Assembly (NCBI RefSeq): GCF_013141695.1
Contig: NZ_WHNY01000074.1
Span: 1-64,000, forward strand
Direction: 5' to 3'
DNA from: Paenibacillus plantarum
Lineage (GTDB): Bacteria > Bacillota > Bacilli > Paenibacillales > NBRC-103111
DNA length: 64,000 nucleotides
The position numbers were made by a program, and so were the translations under genes. Under the pieces are notes generated by a model, which was not told the origin of the DNA, searched no databases, and was given only the letters and a program-made list of their open reading frames with translations. Below are positions 27,587 through 38,500 of this stretch, piece after piece. Each line of letters opens with the position of its first letter. Positions within the stretch are counted from its first letter, which is position 1.

Positions 27587-27610
27587 CAGGCCCCCAGGCG
27601 CTCGATCCCC

Positions 27611-27650
27611 AAAAAAAGAAATCCTTATCCAGTCTCAACTGGATAAGGAT
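27611..27650 (-). terminator. terminator of the small hypothetical gene
   Basis: Perfect 13-bp stem ATCCTTATCCAGT...ACTGGATAAGGAT with a 4-base loop, then TTTCTTTTTTT on the minus strand, 18 bp after the stop of the 72-residue gene. Confidence 0.9.
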
Positions 27651-27667
27651 CTCTGTATATCTATCAG

Positions 27668-27886
27668 TTACTGCTGCATCTCCTGCACCTGATAACTATT
27701 AATGATGGCCGCCGCAAACGTGACGCGGTTGTTCCGAAAAAAGTGATACAACACACGCGCCTCGGGACACTCTTCGTCATATCGCGGAAAGTTCAAAAAA
27801 TCATCTGCCGTCCAACCTTCACCACGTAGACTCTCAATGGACTCAGCAATTTTACTAGGAATGATTGGCTTTAGTATCGTTGACAT
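27668..27886 (-). CDS. small conserved-looking protein, unknown function
   Basis: A 72-residue soluble protein beginning MSTILKPIIPSKIAESIESL with GWTADDFLNFPRYDEE in the middle. I cannot assign a family. The start at 27886 is chosen because GGTGGAG lies seven bases upstream; an earlier in-frame ATG at 27907 lacks such a site. A strong dedicated terminator follows, which supports expression as a single gene. Confidence 0.6.
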   Translation of the reverse strand: MSTILKPIIPSKIAESIESLRGEGWTADDFLNFPRYDEECPEARVLYHFFRNNRVTFAAAIINSYQVQEMQQ

Positions 27887-27971
27887 CGAAACACTCCACC
27901 TTTTCACTAGATTTCATACACTCTAGTAAAAGGATACCCAACTCTAGCACAACCTAAACTAGCCTCCTCGC

Positions 27972-29312
27972 CTAAAACTCCACATAGCTCGTCACAGACT
28001 TGCCCGGCAAGGTAACCGTAATGGCACCGCCTGTCACAGCAATATCGGTCAATTTGGCCAGATCCTCCATGGCGCTGGTGCGTCTTCCGGATACATTAGC
28101 CAATGTCAGACCGCTAATCGTTGTTGTAATCGCCGACGTGCTGTTATTGATCAGCACAACAGATGCGCGCCCCGTCCCATTCTTCCCACCGATAGCAACA
28201 AGGTTGCTGTCGCTCGAGGATGCCAGAATGCGGGTATCGTCCGGACGCAGGTAACGGCTGAATTGCCCCATGACATAAAGTCTTTTATTCACTGTGTACG
28301 TATTATTAGCCCCTAGATTAATGAGACCTTCACCGGAGGTGCTTGCAGCCGGATTCACTGCCCACCAGTACAGCCAGCCTCTCTCGCCTCGCTTCAAATC
28401 AGCGGCAATCATATTCGCCCACTTCAACCCATCCGTGATGCTCGGATCATTGGCGGTTTGGAAATTGCTAACCTCCGTCGCGATCAACGGTTTACCATAA
28501 TGGTTCACATCGACATACGTGCTGTAATCGTGGACCGAGACAAAATCCAGCTTCGCCCGCGTCGCCACACTGAAACCGTTCATATAGTTGTTGGAAGCTG
28601 TTCGATTGGAGCCCTCTGGCGCCCCAACCAACACGCCTTGATTCAAGCTATGAACCGCATCAGCAACCTTCGCAGATACTTGATCCAGTTCACTGGTCGT
28701 ATACTGCGCCGATGCATAAGGCGTCGCTAAATCGGGTTCATTTTGCACACTGACCCATTTGATATTGAACCCGAATACATTCCGATATTGATTCACATAC
28801 GTCTTCATGTAATTGGCGAAATTATCGTATTGCGAGGTGCTCAGATGCCCGCCGTTGTTGGGCGAACCATTCGTCTTCATCCAGCCAGGGGGACTCCAAG
28901 GCACCGCATAGAACTGATTCATCCCGCGATTCTTCGCCTCTTGGGCGAACCATCTTTGATGCAGATCCGTGTTCCAATCCGTCACACCCGAAGAAGGCAT
29001 GAATGTCGTTTGCACAGCATCCTGCGCAGCCGTATAGGGGTTGATCTCCATCCTGACGATCGACAACCCTGCGTTAGAGGCATCCGTCCGGAACAGTTTA
29101 TCTAGAATTTGTCCTTGCGTGGTTGCATTGTAATTCGTTTTCAACTCATTCACCGGGTGATTAGCTGCGGCACCGAATCCCCAAATCGTTTGGTACGTCG
29201 TGTCTTTGTACAGCGTCACCGTACTTGCTGCCAATGCCGGGGGAGCCACGCTCACCAACATTGAAATCGCTAACCCAATTACACCATAAACCTTCTTTCT
29301 GCGTGAAATCAT
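27972..29312 (-). CDS. secreted GH30 glycosidase, probably xylan-active
   Basis: The 446-residue protein has a signal peptide with an ALAAS site near 28-29, a GH30 barrel and a C-terminal beta-sandwich (about 355-446). The catalytic acid/base is visible as E192 in VQNEPDLA and the nucleophile as E280 in LIATEVSNF. GH30 enzymes include glucuronoarabinoxylanases, but also 1,6-galactanases and glucosidases. The neighbouring GH10 xylanase locus makes xylan the best guess, while the Arg that defines glucuronoxylan recognition cannot be verified by eye. AGGTG precedes the ATG. A perfect cre site about 57 bp upstream indicates glucose repression. Confidence 0.85.
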   Translation of the reverse strand: MISRRKKVYGVIGLAISMLVSVAPPALAASTVTLYKDTTYQTIWGFGAAANHPVNELKTNYNATTQGQILDKLFRTDASNAGLSIVRMEINPYTAAQDAVQTTFMPSSGVTDWNTDLHQRWFAQEAKNRGMNQFYAVPWSPPGWMKTNGSPNNGGHLSTSQYDNFANYMKTYVNQYRNVFGFNIKWVSVQNEPDLATPYASAQYTTSELDQVSAKVADAVHSLNQGVLVGAPEGSNRTASNNYMNGFSVATRAKLDFVSVHDYSTYVDVNHYGKPLIATEVSNFQTANDPSITDGLKWANMIAADLKRGERGWLYWWAVNPAASTSGEGLINLGANNTYTVNKRLYVMGQFSRYLRPDDTRILASSSDSNLVAIGGKNGTGRASVVLINNSTSAITTTISGLTLANVSGRRTSAMEDLAKLTDIAVTGGAITVTLPGKSVTSYVEF

Positions 29313-29369
29313 TCTGCATGCACCTCATTTCTCAAATTTGGCCCACGTTCAACCTCCCTAAATTTATAC

Positions 29370-29383
29370 TGAAATCGCTTTCA
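29370..29383 (-). promoter_or_regulatory. cre site (CcpA operator) of the GH30 gene
   Basis: TGAAATCGCTTTCA fits the cre consensus TGNAANCGNWWNCA at every fixed position and is palindromic. A TATAAA-like -10 lies just downstream on the minus strand, so CcpA binding would cover the promoter. Confidence 0.8.
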
Positions 29384-29465
29384 ACACACTGAGGTAAAAA
29401 GGTTATTTACTGCACGAATGCGATACAAATGCGGCAAGGTGCTTGCACTGTGCCCGCTCCGCACC

Positions 29466-30554
29466 TCAATCCCCTTTAAACCGGTCCTTATACTCCATCG
29501 GGTTCAAGCCATGATATTGTTTGAAGATACGCGAGAAGTGAATGCTGTTTTCATAGCCCACTTGCAGAGCAATTTCGTAGCTCTTCAAAGAGGAAGTGAG
29601 CAGCAAATCCCGTGCTTTGCGCATTCGAACGTTGACGCAATACGTCCAGATCGTCATCCCTGCCTGCTCTTTAAAAAGCTTCGCTAAATACGAACGACTC
29701 ATCGCAACATGATCCGCTAGCTCTTGTAGACCCCAATTCTCCGCATAATGCTCTTCGATATACCGTTTGACTTGGTCGACAACGCTCTCCTTCTGCAGGT
29801 TCTTCGCCTTGCGCGCGCGATCCATCAGAATGTTCGCCGCTTGTTCCAGCCTTCTTACCGCACATAATCGGAAATACTGCCGCACATCGGAGTGCTTCAG
29901 ACTATGCTTGCCTAGTTCGACGTCCTCACCTTCCTCATACTTCACATGGATGTCCTGCTTCTTCAACTCTTCGATGACAAGCGACGTCCATGCCATGGAT
30001 AGCTCGTTTAGAATCTCATAACGTCCTTCTACCCACGACTCCAACATCGCCAAGGTGTCGACGATAATCAGCGGCTGCCCGTGCAAATAAACGGATAACA
30101 CCATCTCCAGCCAGCTGTCCAGCATCGGCTTGTAGACGGGCAGTTTGTGCAGCAGAAGCTGATTCGCCTCATTACGCCGGCTGCTGCGGATGCGAGCATT
30201 GGCCTTCTCGACAGCCTCTTGCAAGAGGCTGCTATCCGTAGGCTTCAGCACATAATCGACGGCGCCAAGCTCAATACTCTTTTTGGCATATTGGAAATCA
30301 TCATAACTTGAAATCACAATACAGATCATCCAAGGATACAGCTGATTAATCTCTTTCATTAACTGCAGCCCATCCACGAGCGGCATCCGAACATCCGTCA
30401 TGCAAATGTCTGCGTAATGATCCTTGAGCCAATCCAGCGCTTTTTTGCCATTAGGAAGCGTTCCGGATACGGTAACTCCTTCCATTTCTGACACTTGTAT
30501 CGACAGGCTTTCACGGATGAGATCTTCATCGTCTACAATAATAAGTCTGTTCAT
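29466..30554 (-). CDS. YesN-type response regulator (xylan locus)
   Basis: Response regulator that should activate the xylan genes after phosphorylation. The 362-residue protein has a receiver domain with D8, D9, phospho-acceptor D54 (CMTDVRMP) and K104 (DYVLKPTD). A helical linker follows, then two AraC helix-turn-helix motifs (LQELADHVAMSRSYLAKLFKE and SYEIALQVGYENSIHFSRIFKQ). The linker is shorter than in many YesN proteins of about 500 residues. It lies 18 bp after the sensor kinase gene. GH30 follows with its own cre-controlled start region. Confidence 0.92.
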   Translation of the reverse strand: MNRLIIVDDEDLIRESLSIQVSEMEGVTVSGTLPNGKKALDWLKDHYADICMTDVRMPLVDGLQLMKEINQLYPWMICIVISSYDDFQYAKKSIELGAVDYVLKPTDSSLLQEAVEKANARIRSSRRNEANQLLLHKLPVYKPMLDSWLEMVLSVYLHGQPLIIVDTLAMLESWVEGRYEILNELSMAWTSLVIEELKKQDIHVKYEEGEDVELGKHSLKHSDVRQYFRLCAVRRLEQAANILMDRARKAKNLQKESVVDQVKRYIEEHYAENWGLQELADHVAMSRSYLAKLFKEQAGMTIWTYCVNVRMRKARDLLLTSSLKSYEIALQVGYENSIHFSRIFKQYHGLNPMEYKDRFKGD

Positions 30555-30572
30555 CTGATCGCAATCCCCTTT

Positions 30573-32372
30573 CTACGTATCCAAACTATCTTGTAATGGC
30601 AATAAGACTTCAACAACTGCTCCCCCATCAATGGGATCATTCAAGAACGTAATCTTAGCTTCCCCCGCATAAAACATATGCAAACGATATATCAGATTCG
30701 ATAGCCCGACTTGATTGTGCCGGTACTGATGGGCGTGTGAATCTGCTTGCTCCTGCGTTAATCTGACTAACGTCTCCGCCGAGAATCCAGGTCCATTATC
30801 AGCAACGGTGAGAAGCAGCTTGTCCCCCTTATCCCCCTGCACGACTTCCCCGCGAATATGGATATGTACGGATTCTCCCGTCGTTTCTCTCCCATGCTTA
30901 ATGCTGTTTTCCACCAGCGGCTGCAGAAGTGCTTTCGTACATATCGCCTCCAAATGCTCCTCAGGTACCTCAATGCTATACGTGACTTCATCTTTGAATC
31001 TGACTTTCATAATGGTCAAATAATTCTCCAAGTGCTTGATCTCTTCTTTGAGAATCACTTTCATATTCTTGAAATCCGACGTGTAGCGCAGCATATTGGA
31101 GAGATTAACCGTTACATGACCAATATGCGATTGCTTCGCAATGACAGCCATGGAATTGATCGTTTCGAGCGTGTTGTATAAAAAATGCGAATTAATTTGC
31201 GACTGAAGCGCCGAAATGACAGCCCGATGCTGCAAAACACGCGTCTCCGCGTGATCATGAATGGACTGCTCCAAATGACCGAGCAGATTGTTAAAAGAGA
31301 TACTCAAATCAGCAACCTCATCGACTCCCGCTACCTCAGCTCGCAAATGGAAGGAGCTCGTCACTTGCATCGCTTTCATCATTTTACGCAGAGCCAGAAT
31401 CCGTCTTGTAATGGATGAAGCTGCAAAATAGGTAAGCAAAACCGAAATAATCAACGCAGAAATCGCGATTACAATCGTGACATTTCTCGTGTAGTTAATG
31501 CTTTTGGCTATTTCCTGGTATGGTAGAATCGCAATAATTTTCCAACCTGTCATCTGAATCGTTTGAAAAATGATGAGCTCTTTTCCCGACTTATCAAACA
31601 CCGAACCTTCCTTCTGATCTTTCACAGCTTTCACAATGTGGTCATCCATATGCCCCATAACCTTCTCGGATTGAGAATGATGAATAATCGTACCGTTCTG
31701 ATCCATGACGACAGCAACGCCCGAGTTGGCAATATCAATTTGTGACATGACACTCTGCGACGGTTTCAGTGAAATATCGATTTTGACATATCCGTTGCTC
31801 AGTTGCTTGAAAAGAGTCAACACGGGGATCTTCATTTTCTGATTCGCCGCATCGATGTAATTCTCAGAAATGCCGGTTATAAATTTAACCTTCTCATAAT
31901 TGCCGCTTTGAGCGAAATAAGGTTCATTTTTGATTGAGTATTTCAAGGGAAGGGCGTACGTATTGACGAAATGCTGCTCATTCCCGTTCGGGTTATATAA
32001 AGAGACGGACAATACCTCTGGGTATTGCAAAAACAAGCGATTCAAATAATTATCCTTAATCCGCTCATAGGTCCGAATCAGCTCAGAAGACACATTTGGG
32101 GAAGAGACACGCATCCAATCCCGAACTTCGAGGCTGTTGCTTAGCATAAGGAAAGCCAGCTCATACTCGGAGTAGTAACGGTTTAAGTTCATATTTGCTT
32201 GTTTAAGAATCTGCATACTTAGATGATCAATATCCTTACGGACAGAACTTTTCGTCTGGATATAACTAGAAATACCAATGGTTGACACTGTAAAAATAAG
32301 AATGGTGACAATGATGGAGATGAGCCGCCATTTCAGGGAACGTTTCAGGCTTTTGACCATATAGTTAACCAA
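30573..32372 (-). CDS. YesM-type sensor histidine kinase (xylan locus), TTG start
   Basis: Membrane histidine kinase partner of the YesN-type regulator. The 599-residue protein has a first membrane helix at about 15-37, an extracellular sensor domain, a second helix at about 300-320, HAMP, the His_kinase box with phospho-acceptor H396 (QINSHFLYNTLE) and an ATPase domain (LQPLVENSIKHG, DNGPGF). The start at 32372 is TTG: AGGGGAG lies six bases before it, whereas the next ATG (32360) is too far from that site. A promoter is visible upstream, so kinase and regulator form their own unit after the xylanase terminator. Confidence 0.92.
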   Translation of the reverse strand: MVNYMVKSLKRSLKWRLISIIVTILIFTVSTIGISSYIQTKSSVRKDIDHLSMQILKQANMNLNRYYSEYELAFLMLSNSLEVRDWMRVSSPNVSSELIRTYERIKDNYLNRLFLQYPEVLSVSLYNPNGNEQHFVNTYALPLKYSIKNEPYFAQSGNYEKVKFITGISENYIDAANQKMKIPVLTLFKQLSNGYVKIDISLKPSQSVMSQIDIANSGVAVVMDQNGTIIHHSQSEKVMGHMDDHIVKAVKDQKEGSVFDKSGKELIIFQTIQMTGWKIIAILPYQEIAKSINYTRNVTIVIAISALIISVLLTYFAASSITRRILALRKMMKAMQVTSSFHLRAEVAGVDEVADLSISFNNLLGHLEQSIHDHAETRVLQHRAVISALQSQINSHFLYNTLETINSMAVIAKQSHIGHVTVNLSNMLRYTSDFKNMKVILKEEIKHLENYLTIMKVRFKDEVTYSIEVPEEHLEAICTKALLQPLVENSIKHGRETTGESVHIHIRGEVVQGDKGDKLLLTVADNGPGFSAETLVRLTQEQADSHAHQYRHNQVGLSNLIYRLHMFYAGEAKITFLNDPIDGGAVVEVLLPLQDSLDT

Positions 32373-32424
32373 ATTGATCTCCCCTTGTAGACAGACAGTA
32401 ATGTGCCTAGAGTCTGGTAGTTAA

Positions 32425-32453
32425 ATAATATGCCCAATTTCAGTCCTGAGCAA
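32425..32453 (-). promoter_or_regulatory. predicted promoter of the xylan two-component system
   Basis: On the minus strand TTGCTC (32448-32453) and TATTAT (32425-32430) with a 17-bp spacer, about 55 bp before the kinase start. Confidence 0.5.
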
Positions 32454-32506
32454 TGAGGTAAGCGTTTTATTCACTGCAGGAATCGTACTTTTTTATTTAA
32501 AATACG

Positions 32507-32538
32507 ACAAAAACCGCGCCTACGAATAGGCACGGTTG
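32507..32538 (-). terminator. terminator of the xylan importer/xylanase operon
   Basis: AACCG-GCCTA and TAGGC-CGGTT stem around a CGAA loop, followed by TTTTT on the minus strand, directly after the GH10 stop. Confidence 0.85.
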
Positions 32539-32550
32539 GCGTACTGCAAT

Positions 32551-35500
32551 TTATTGGTAGATAAATTGGAATAATCTGTACAACATAACGGCAGTTTCAG
32601 CTCGGGTCGTATTCCCCAGTGGATTCACTTTGCCGGCGTTGCCTTCGACTAAACCTTGCTGAACGAGGGAATTAATGGACTGGACCGCATAAGGAGCGAT
32701 GTCGGCTCCATCCGCGAATTCACTTGCCCTATTCGCCGTAGGTAATGATGGGTTCACTTGAGCCAAGGCTCTCGTAATCATAACGAACATATCCTGACGC
32801 GAGATATTCGCTTGCGGGTTAAAATGTTGATCGTCTACACCATTGGCAATGCCGAGTTTATTCGCGATGCCAATAGCTTTCTCATAATAAGCACCTTTCT
32901 GAACGTCCGTAAAATGCGCCTCAGACGCCGCTTGTAACCCAAAGGTTTCGACTAGTAATTTCGTGAAGTCTGCTCGTGTGATCGTAGCCGTCGGATTGAA
33001 CGCTTGAGCCGTAACCCCTTGAATAATCCCTTTGGCAGCAAGCGTTTCAATGGCTTTCTGCGCCCACGTCGTGGAAGCGAGATCCTGGAAAGCTGGCTTG
33101 TTGTAAGAAACTGCGTACCTACTGAAATGATTCGTGCTGAACTGAATCATGCCAGTAGCAGCGTTGTAGCTGCCTGTCGGTACAAGCTGCGCTTCACCCT
33201 GTGCGTTCACGTACCAGACATTTAGAAACTCAGGATGAGCTTTCTCTTCTGCAGATAGAACGTATGGAATGCTGACGGATACGATAGCATCCTTGTTCTC
33301 GAATTTCACTGGTTGGCCGGATGCCGTGAATTGCAGATCGACGACGGCTCCTGTTTTACCCTTCAGATCTGTTTGTGCAGGCAGTTTATCGATCGAAATG
33401 TTGATCGTAAGCGTAGACTGCCTAGCCGCTGCTGCGTTATTAGCAAACATATTGCTAGGTAAAACAACTGTGCCAAGTACCGTTGAAATTTCAAGCCCAT
33501 GCTTTGAGGCTTGCTGTGTCAGATACTCCGTTGGCAGTTCAAGTGCGTAGCTGTTCGCTCCTGCGACTTGCGGTACTTGCAGGGTTACTTTTGAACTCGT
33601 GCCACCTGCTTGTGCATCCATCTTCTTAAAGGCTTCTTCAAGTGTTGTTTTATTAATGCTTGCTGTGGCTTTCCCATCTTTTGTTGTTACGCTAGTTGCA
33701 GGGAATGTAATCTTTGCTTCCCCGTTGCTGACTGTAATCGTCGGCTTCTCAGGTTCTGCTTGCATCCCTGTCCCTGTAGATGGCCCAGTTGGAGCAGGAA
33801 CAGCTTGTGTTCTGATGCTCAAGCTTGGACCACTCGTTGACCAATTGCCCGCTGCATCTGCCGCTTCAACCTTGAAGTCATAAGCGGTATCCGCAGACAA
33901 TCCCGTTACCTGCCACGTCGTGTTTGGCGTAGTTGTAACTACGTTGCCATTCATCAGCAGTTTATACTGGGTTACACCCACACGGTCAATGGCTTGACTC
34001 CATGAGAGTTGAACCGAATTCGATGTCACTGCGCCCTCTGTCAGCGCGCTTTCAGCTGGCCATCCTGGCGCTGTTGTGTCCGTTGGAACAGGGATTTGCG
34101 GATCATTTGTGCTCGGTCCGAAGACTGTCGTGTTGCCTAAGAAGTCCTGCGCTTCTACTTTGTAAACGGCTGCCTCGGGATCCTGCAGCACAATGCTGGT
34201 TGCTCCCGCAACGGAAGCTGCAAACCCGCCATTGCGGTATAGGTTATACTGCATAATCCCAACATTGTCCACGGCGGCATCCCACTCTAAGGTGATTTGA
34301 TTACCTACCCTTGTCGATGTTATCCGCGAGCCAGTCGGCCATTGCGGCGTAATGGTATCAGCTATCATCGTACTTTCGTAAACTTGCAGCGGTTCGGAGA
34401 CGTTCACAGCTTCGTCCACAGCTCGAACCTTAAACATATAAGCGGTTTGCGCTTGTAATCCGTTGATGAAATAACTTCGAATATCTTTCGATACTTCGAT
34501 GATCATTGAATCACCTTGCTCGATCCGGTAGCTTGTGACGCCTGAATCATCCACTGCCACAGGCCAGTTCAACTGAAGGCCAGATGCGCTGATAAGCGTG
34601 GGATCCAGCTTACTTCCGATGCTCCAAGTTGGCAGCGTCACATCTCCAGCAAGTGTCGCCGAAGATAGTACCGGGCTGCTCACTGTGTTGCCTGCTGCAT
34701 CGCGTGCCACGACATGGAACGAGTAAGTAGTTCCCGGTGTCAGAGCGGTCACCGCATACGTTGTATCGGTCACGGTACCCAGCAGCGCAGCACCCTGGTA
34801 AACATCGTAGGCCATTACACCGTAATTGTCTTCAGCGGCTGACCAATGCAGGTTGAGCGCTTTGCGGCCCACATTTTGTGCAGTCAAACCTGCGCTTGTC
34901 GGCCATAATGGACTGACCGTATCGACGGCAGGCGTCGTGAATGATGCAGATGGCCCGTTGGTTGATTCTAACGCGATATCTACAGCCTCCACCTTAAAGG
35001 TATAAGCCGTCGCAGGCGTTAAGCCATTCACCTGATAGCTGTATACATCCGATGCAACGGTCGCAATTGCCGTACCATTCTGGTACACCTTATAGCGGTT
35101 AATACCGGAAAGATCTTGCGCACTTGGCCATGTTAGGGTCGCCGTATGCGGGGCAACTTGTGTAACCGCCAAATTCGCGCCTGTCCATGTCGGTGCAGTC
35201 GTATCCGTTGGAAGTTCTTCCGTTCCGAGCGTTAGATAAGGTCTAAATGCGACATTTGCTCCTGTCGCTTCCTTCGAATAGAAATCGACGTTCTGATCAA
35301 GCCAACTATCGTTTTGCAGCTTGAAGCTGATCGTCCCGTCGCCGCTCTTCTCTGCAGCAGCTTGACTGGTCACATTGAATTTCTTCCAATATCCAGCATT
35401 CCGCACAATTGTACTGCCGATCAGCGAGCCATCTACAGGCTTGTTCTGCCAATTGATTGACGCCCCACCTGCATCGCTTACTTCTCTCCAGTTGTCGCCT

Positions 35501-38500
35501 GTATTGTACAGATCCATACTAATGTCCATATTAGCCGTCTGAACTGCAAAAACGTAGAGATTCAAGGAAGCATCGTATACATTACCTGTGACCGAAGTCA
35601 GCGGGAATTTTAAATACGCTCTCCGGTTGTTACCTGTATTTTTATTCGCATCGCTACCCGATACACCGCCCGCATTCTTGAAGCGCAAATAATCCAAATT
35701 GTTAGTTGTTCCCGCTTCACCTAGCGTGCTAGGCGCTTGGATGAACGCATCAGCGCTCGGATAAATAACCGTCGACTTGCGAACTACGCCTTGATACGTC
35801 GTAACCGAAACGGCTGGTCCGTTCGTTGACCTGTTTCCAGCGGCATCTTCTGCTTCAACACGGAACGTGTATGCCGTACCGGCAGTCAAGTTCGTCACCG
35901 CAAAGGTTTGTATGTTGCCAGCGACAGTTGCAAGTAACGTATTATTCGCAAAAATCTTATAGCCTGTAACACCAATCTGATCAAAAGCTGTCGTCCAATT
36001 CAAATTCACGCCATGGTCGGCCAGCCCGCTGTATGTTAAGCTCCGATTAGCCGGCCATGTCGGACGGACTTCATCTGGTCCTGCTTGGGTTTTCACCGAC
36101 AGCCAAGGACCTGTTATTGACCAGTTATCTTTGCCATCCCCCGCTTCAACCCTAAATACATGCGTCGTATTCGGTGTTAAGCCGGTGATGGTAAAGCTTT
36201 TCGCCAAAGCTGGCAGCGTCACAACCTGCTTACCGTCTTGGAACACACGGTATGCGGTCACTCCACCGCTATCTTGCGCAGTGTTCCAATTCAATTGCAG
36301 CCCCGTCGTCGTCACATCCGATGCGTTCAAGCTTGCGGCAAGGTCCCACGTCGGTGCTGTCGTGTCTTCTACGCCCAGTGTACGGAAAGTCACGATGGGC
36401 CCGCCGACCGACAAATTACCATCGCTGTCTTTCGACTCTACGCGAATCGTATACAGCTTGTTCGGGTCCAATCCTACGAGAGCATAGCTCGTTCCGCTCA
36501 CATCAGCCCAGATTTGCCCATTCACATAAATCCGATAGCCATCCGCACCATCATTATCCACGCCATTTGGCCAGGAAAGCTGTGCACCGGTTTGACCGAG
36601 ATCGGCAACCTCAATCGCAGAACCTTTATTCCAACCCGGCAGTTCACTGTCTACACCAGAAGTTGTGGACGTCTTGATCGGCTGACTAATCACGGACGTG
36701 TTGCCTTGTGCGTCCAACGCTTGCACCGTGAACGAGTAGCTATGGCCCGGCGTTAAGCCCGTGATGTCATAGCTGGTCACATTCGCTGGTACCTGCTTCA
36801 CGAACTCGCCATCCTTGTATACCCGATAACCGCTAATCGCTAAATTGTCATGCGCTCTTGGCCATGTTAAGCTAACCGACGTTGGAGATGTATTGGAAGC
36901 ACCGAAAGTGCTGCCATACGGCCATATTGGCGCTGTGATATCTGTATTTTGGGCAGGTAATGATACGGGTACGAAGGGTTTTGTCGTTCCACCTTGCGAA
37001 GGTGCTCCCCATACGACTGACACTTTATGATCTTGCCCCTGCAATAAGGAAGCTTTTACCGTCTGGCTTACGCCGCCACGCGTTACGATAATGTCATAGT
37101 CCCCATAAAATCCACGTGTTTGAAACTGACCATTGGCATCCGTTGTACCCATCTCGTTCGTCCACCATGTCCCGTAGATCAAATTGCGCCATTGCTCGCC
37201 TGAAGGCTTTAATGTCCAATCGGATCGGAAAAGCGGCGCATTATTCTGCCAGTGAGCCCCGTCCCAGAACCCCCACATCGTAAACGACTTTACATTGGGA
37301 TGGCTAAAAGAAGCAAGCAGAATATCTCGAGTAAATTTCCCCTGGATATCTTCTTTGGGCGAGTTTACGTCAAATTCCGTAATGGCGATATCAGGCGCAT
37401 ACTGTGTGAAATGAGTAAGTTGATTGTAGAAAGCCATTGGACTCACCGGCGTACTGCCGAAGTGCGCCTGAATTCCTATACCATCTATCGGAGCGCCATT
37501 ATCTTTCATCGATTGCAAAATACCTGAGAAATTCGCAATCACCGGCGCATCTACGCCAAGAATTTGCGTTTCATTGACATAAAGCTTAGACGCAGAATCA
37601 GCTTCTTTGGCCATTTTGAACCAATTCGCCATCAGCGCGCCTTGGTCTGTGTACGTACTTCGGATCATACTGTTCAGAACAGGCTCATTCAGCACATCCC
37701 AGTTATACAATCTGCCTCTGAATAAACCGGCCAGTTCATGAAAATGATCCTGAATACGCTTCTCAAGCGCCGTCTTATTGCTCACAAGGCCTGGAATATC
37801 CGCCGGTAATCGTGTAGAACCATCCCATAGCAAGGCATGGCCACGAATATCAAAACCATTGGAACCTAACCAATTATAGAGATTGACGGTTCGGCTTCGA
37901 TCCTGTTCCCACCATTGCCACTTCATCTCATTTTCCATGACGACTGAATTGAAATTTTCTTTGAGCTTGGTTCGATACGTTTCTGCATTCGCATCCGTAC
38001 CATTAATCATCGTACTATTGACAGCCGTACCAAACTTGAAGTCATGCTTCGTCATCTTCACTTGAACAGCTGCGCCTTGGATAGGATGGCCATCAGCATC
38101 CTTCACTTCGACCTGCATATCCCCTTTGCGAATCTGCTCGATACGTTCATTGGCTTCTGCACGCCATGGCGCGTCTTCTTCCATTCCTTCGTAAATCACC
38201 GGAGTGCTTGGCAAACCATCAAATGTAACCGCTTTCTTATAATTTACTACTTTAAGATTGGCGATTTCGATCTCCTGTGGCTTATAGCCAAGACGGAAAG
38301 CAATCTGTGGTGTGTTCGCTTCCATCAATAACGCCGCTTTAATCGGCACAAGAAATTTCTTCCACTGCGTAGGAACCGTTAACGTCTCGGTAATCGACTT
38401 TTCGAAATTCCCTCTTTTCTCCATGACCAATGCGACTGTACCTTCAGCCGTTTCAACCGTAGATCGCAGCGTTCTTGCGTAAAATGTTGCCAAAATAACA

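Noticed and set aside
27439..27702. A plus-strand frame with repeated SRFFRLT over the palindrome array
   Set aside because: The 51-bp period is divisible by three, so a repeat peptide arises automatically. There is no ribosome site, the spacers change the amino acids freely, one interval is 52 bp, and the frame runs into a minus-strand gene and its terminator.
32455..32480. A cre-like sequence around AAGCGTTTTA before the sensor kinase
   Set aside because: At least three fixed positions of the consensus do not match.
36238..36756. Long plus-strand frames within the xylanase gene
   Set aside because: They are shadows of the FN3-coding region, with no start signals and with the real protein certain on the other strand.
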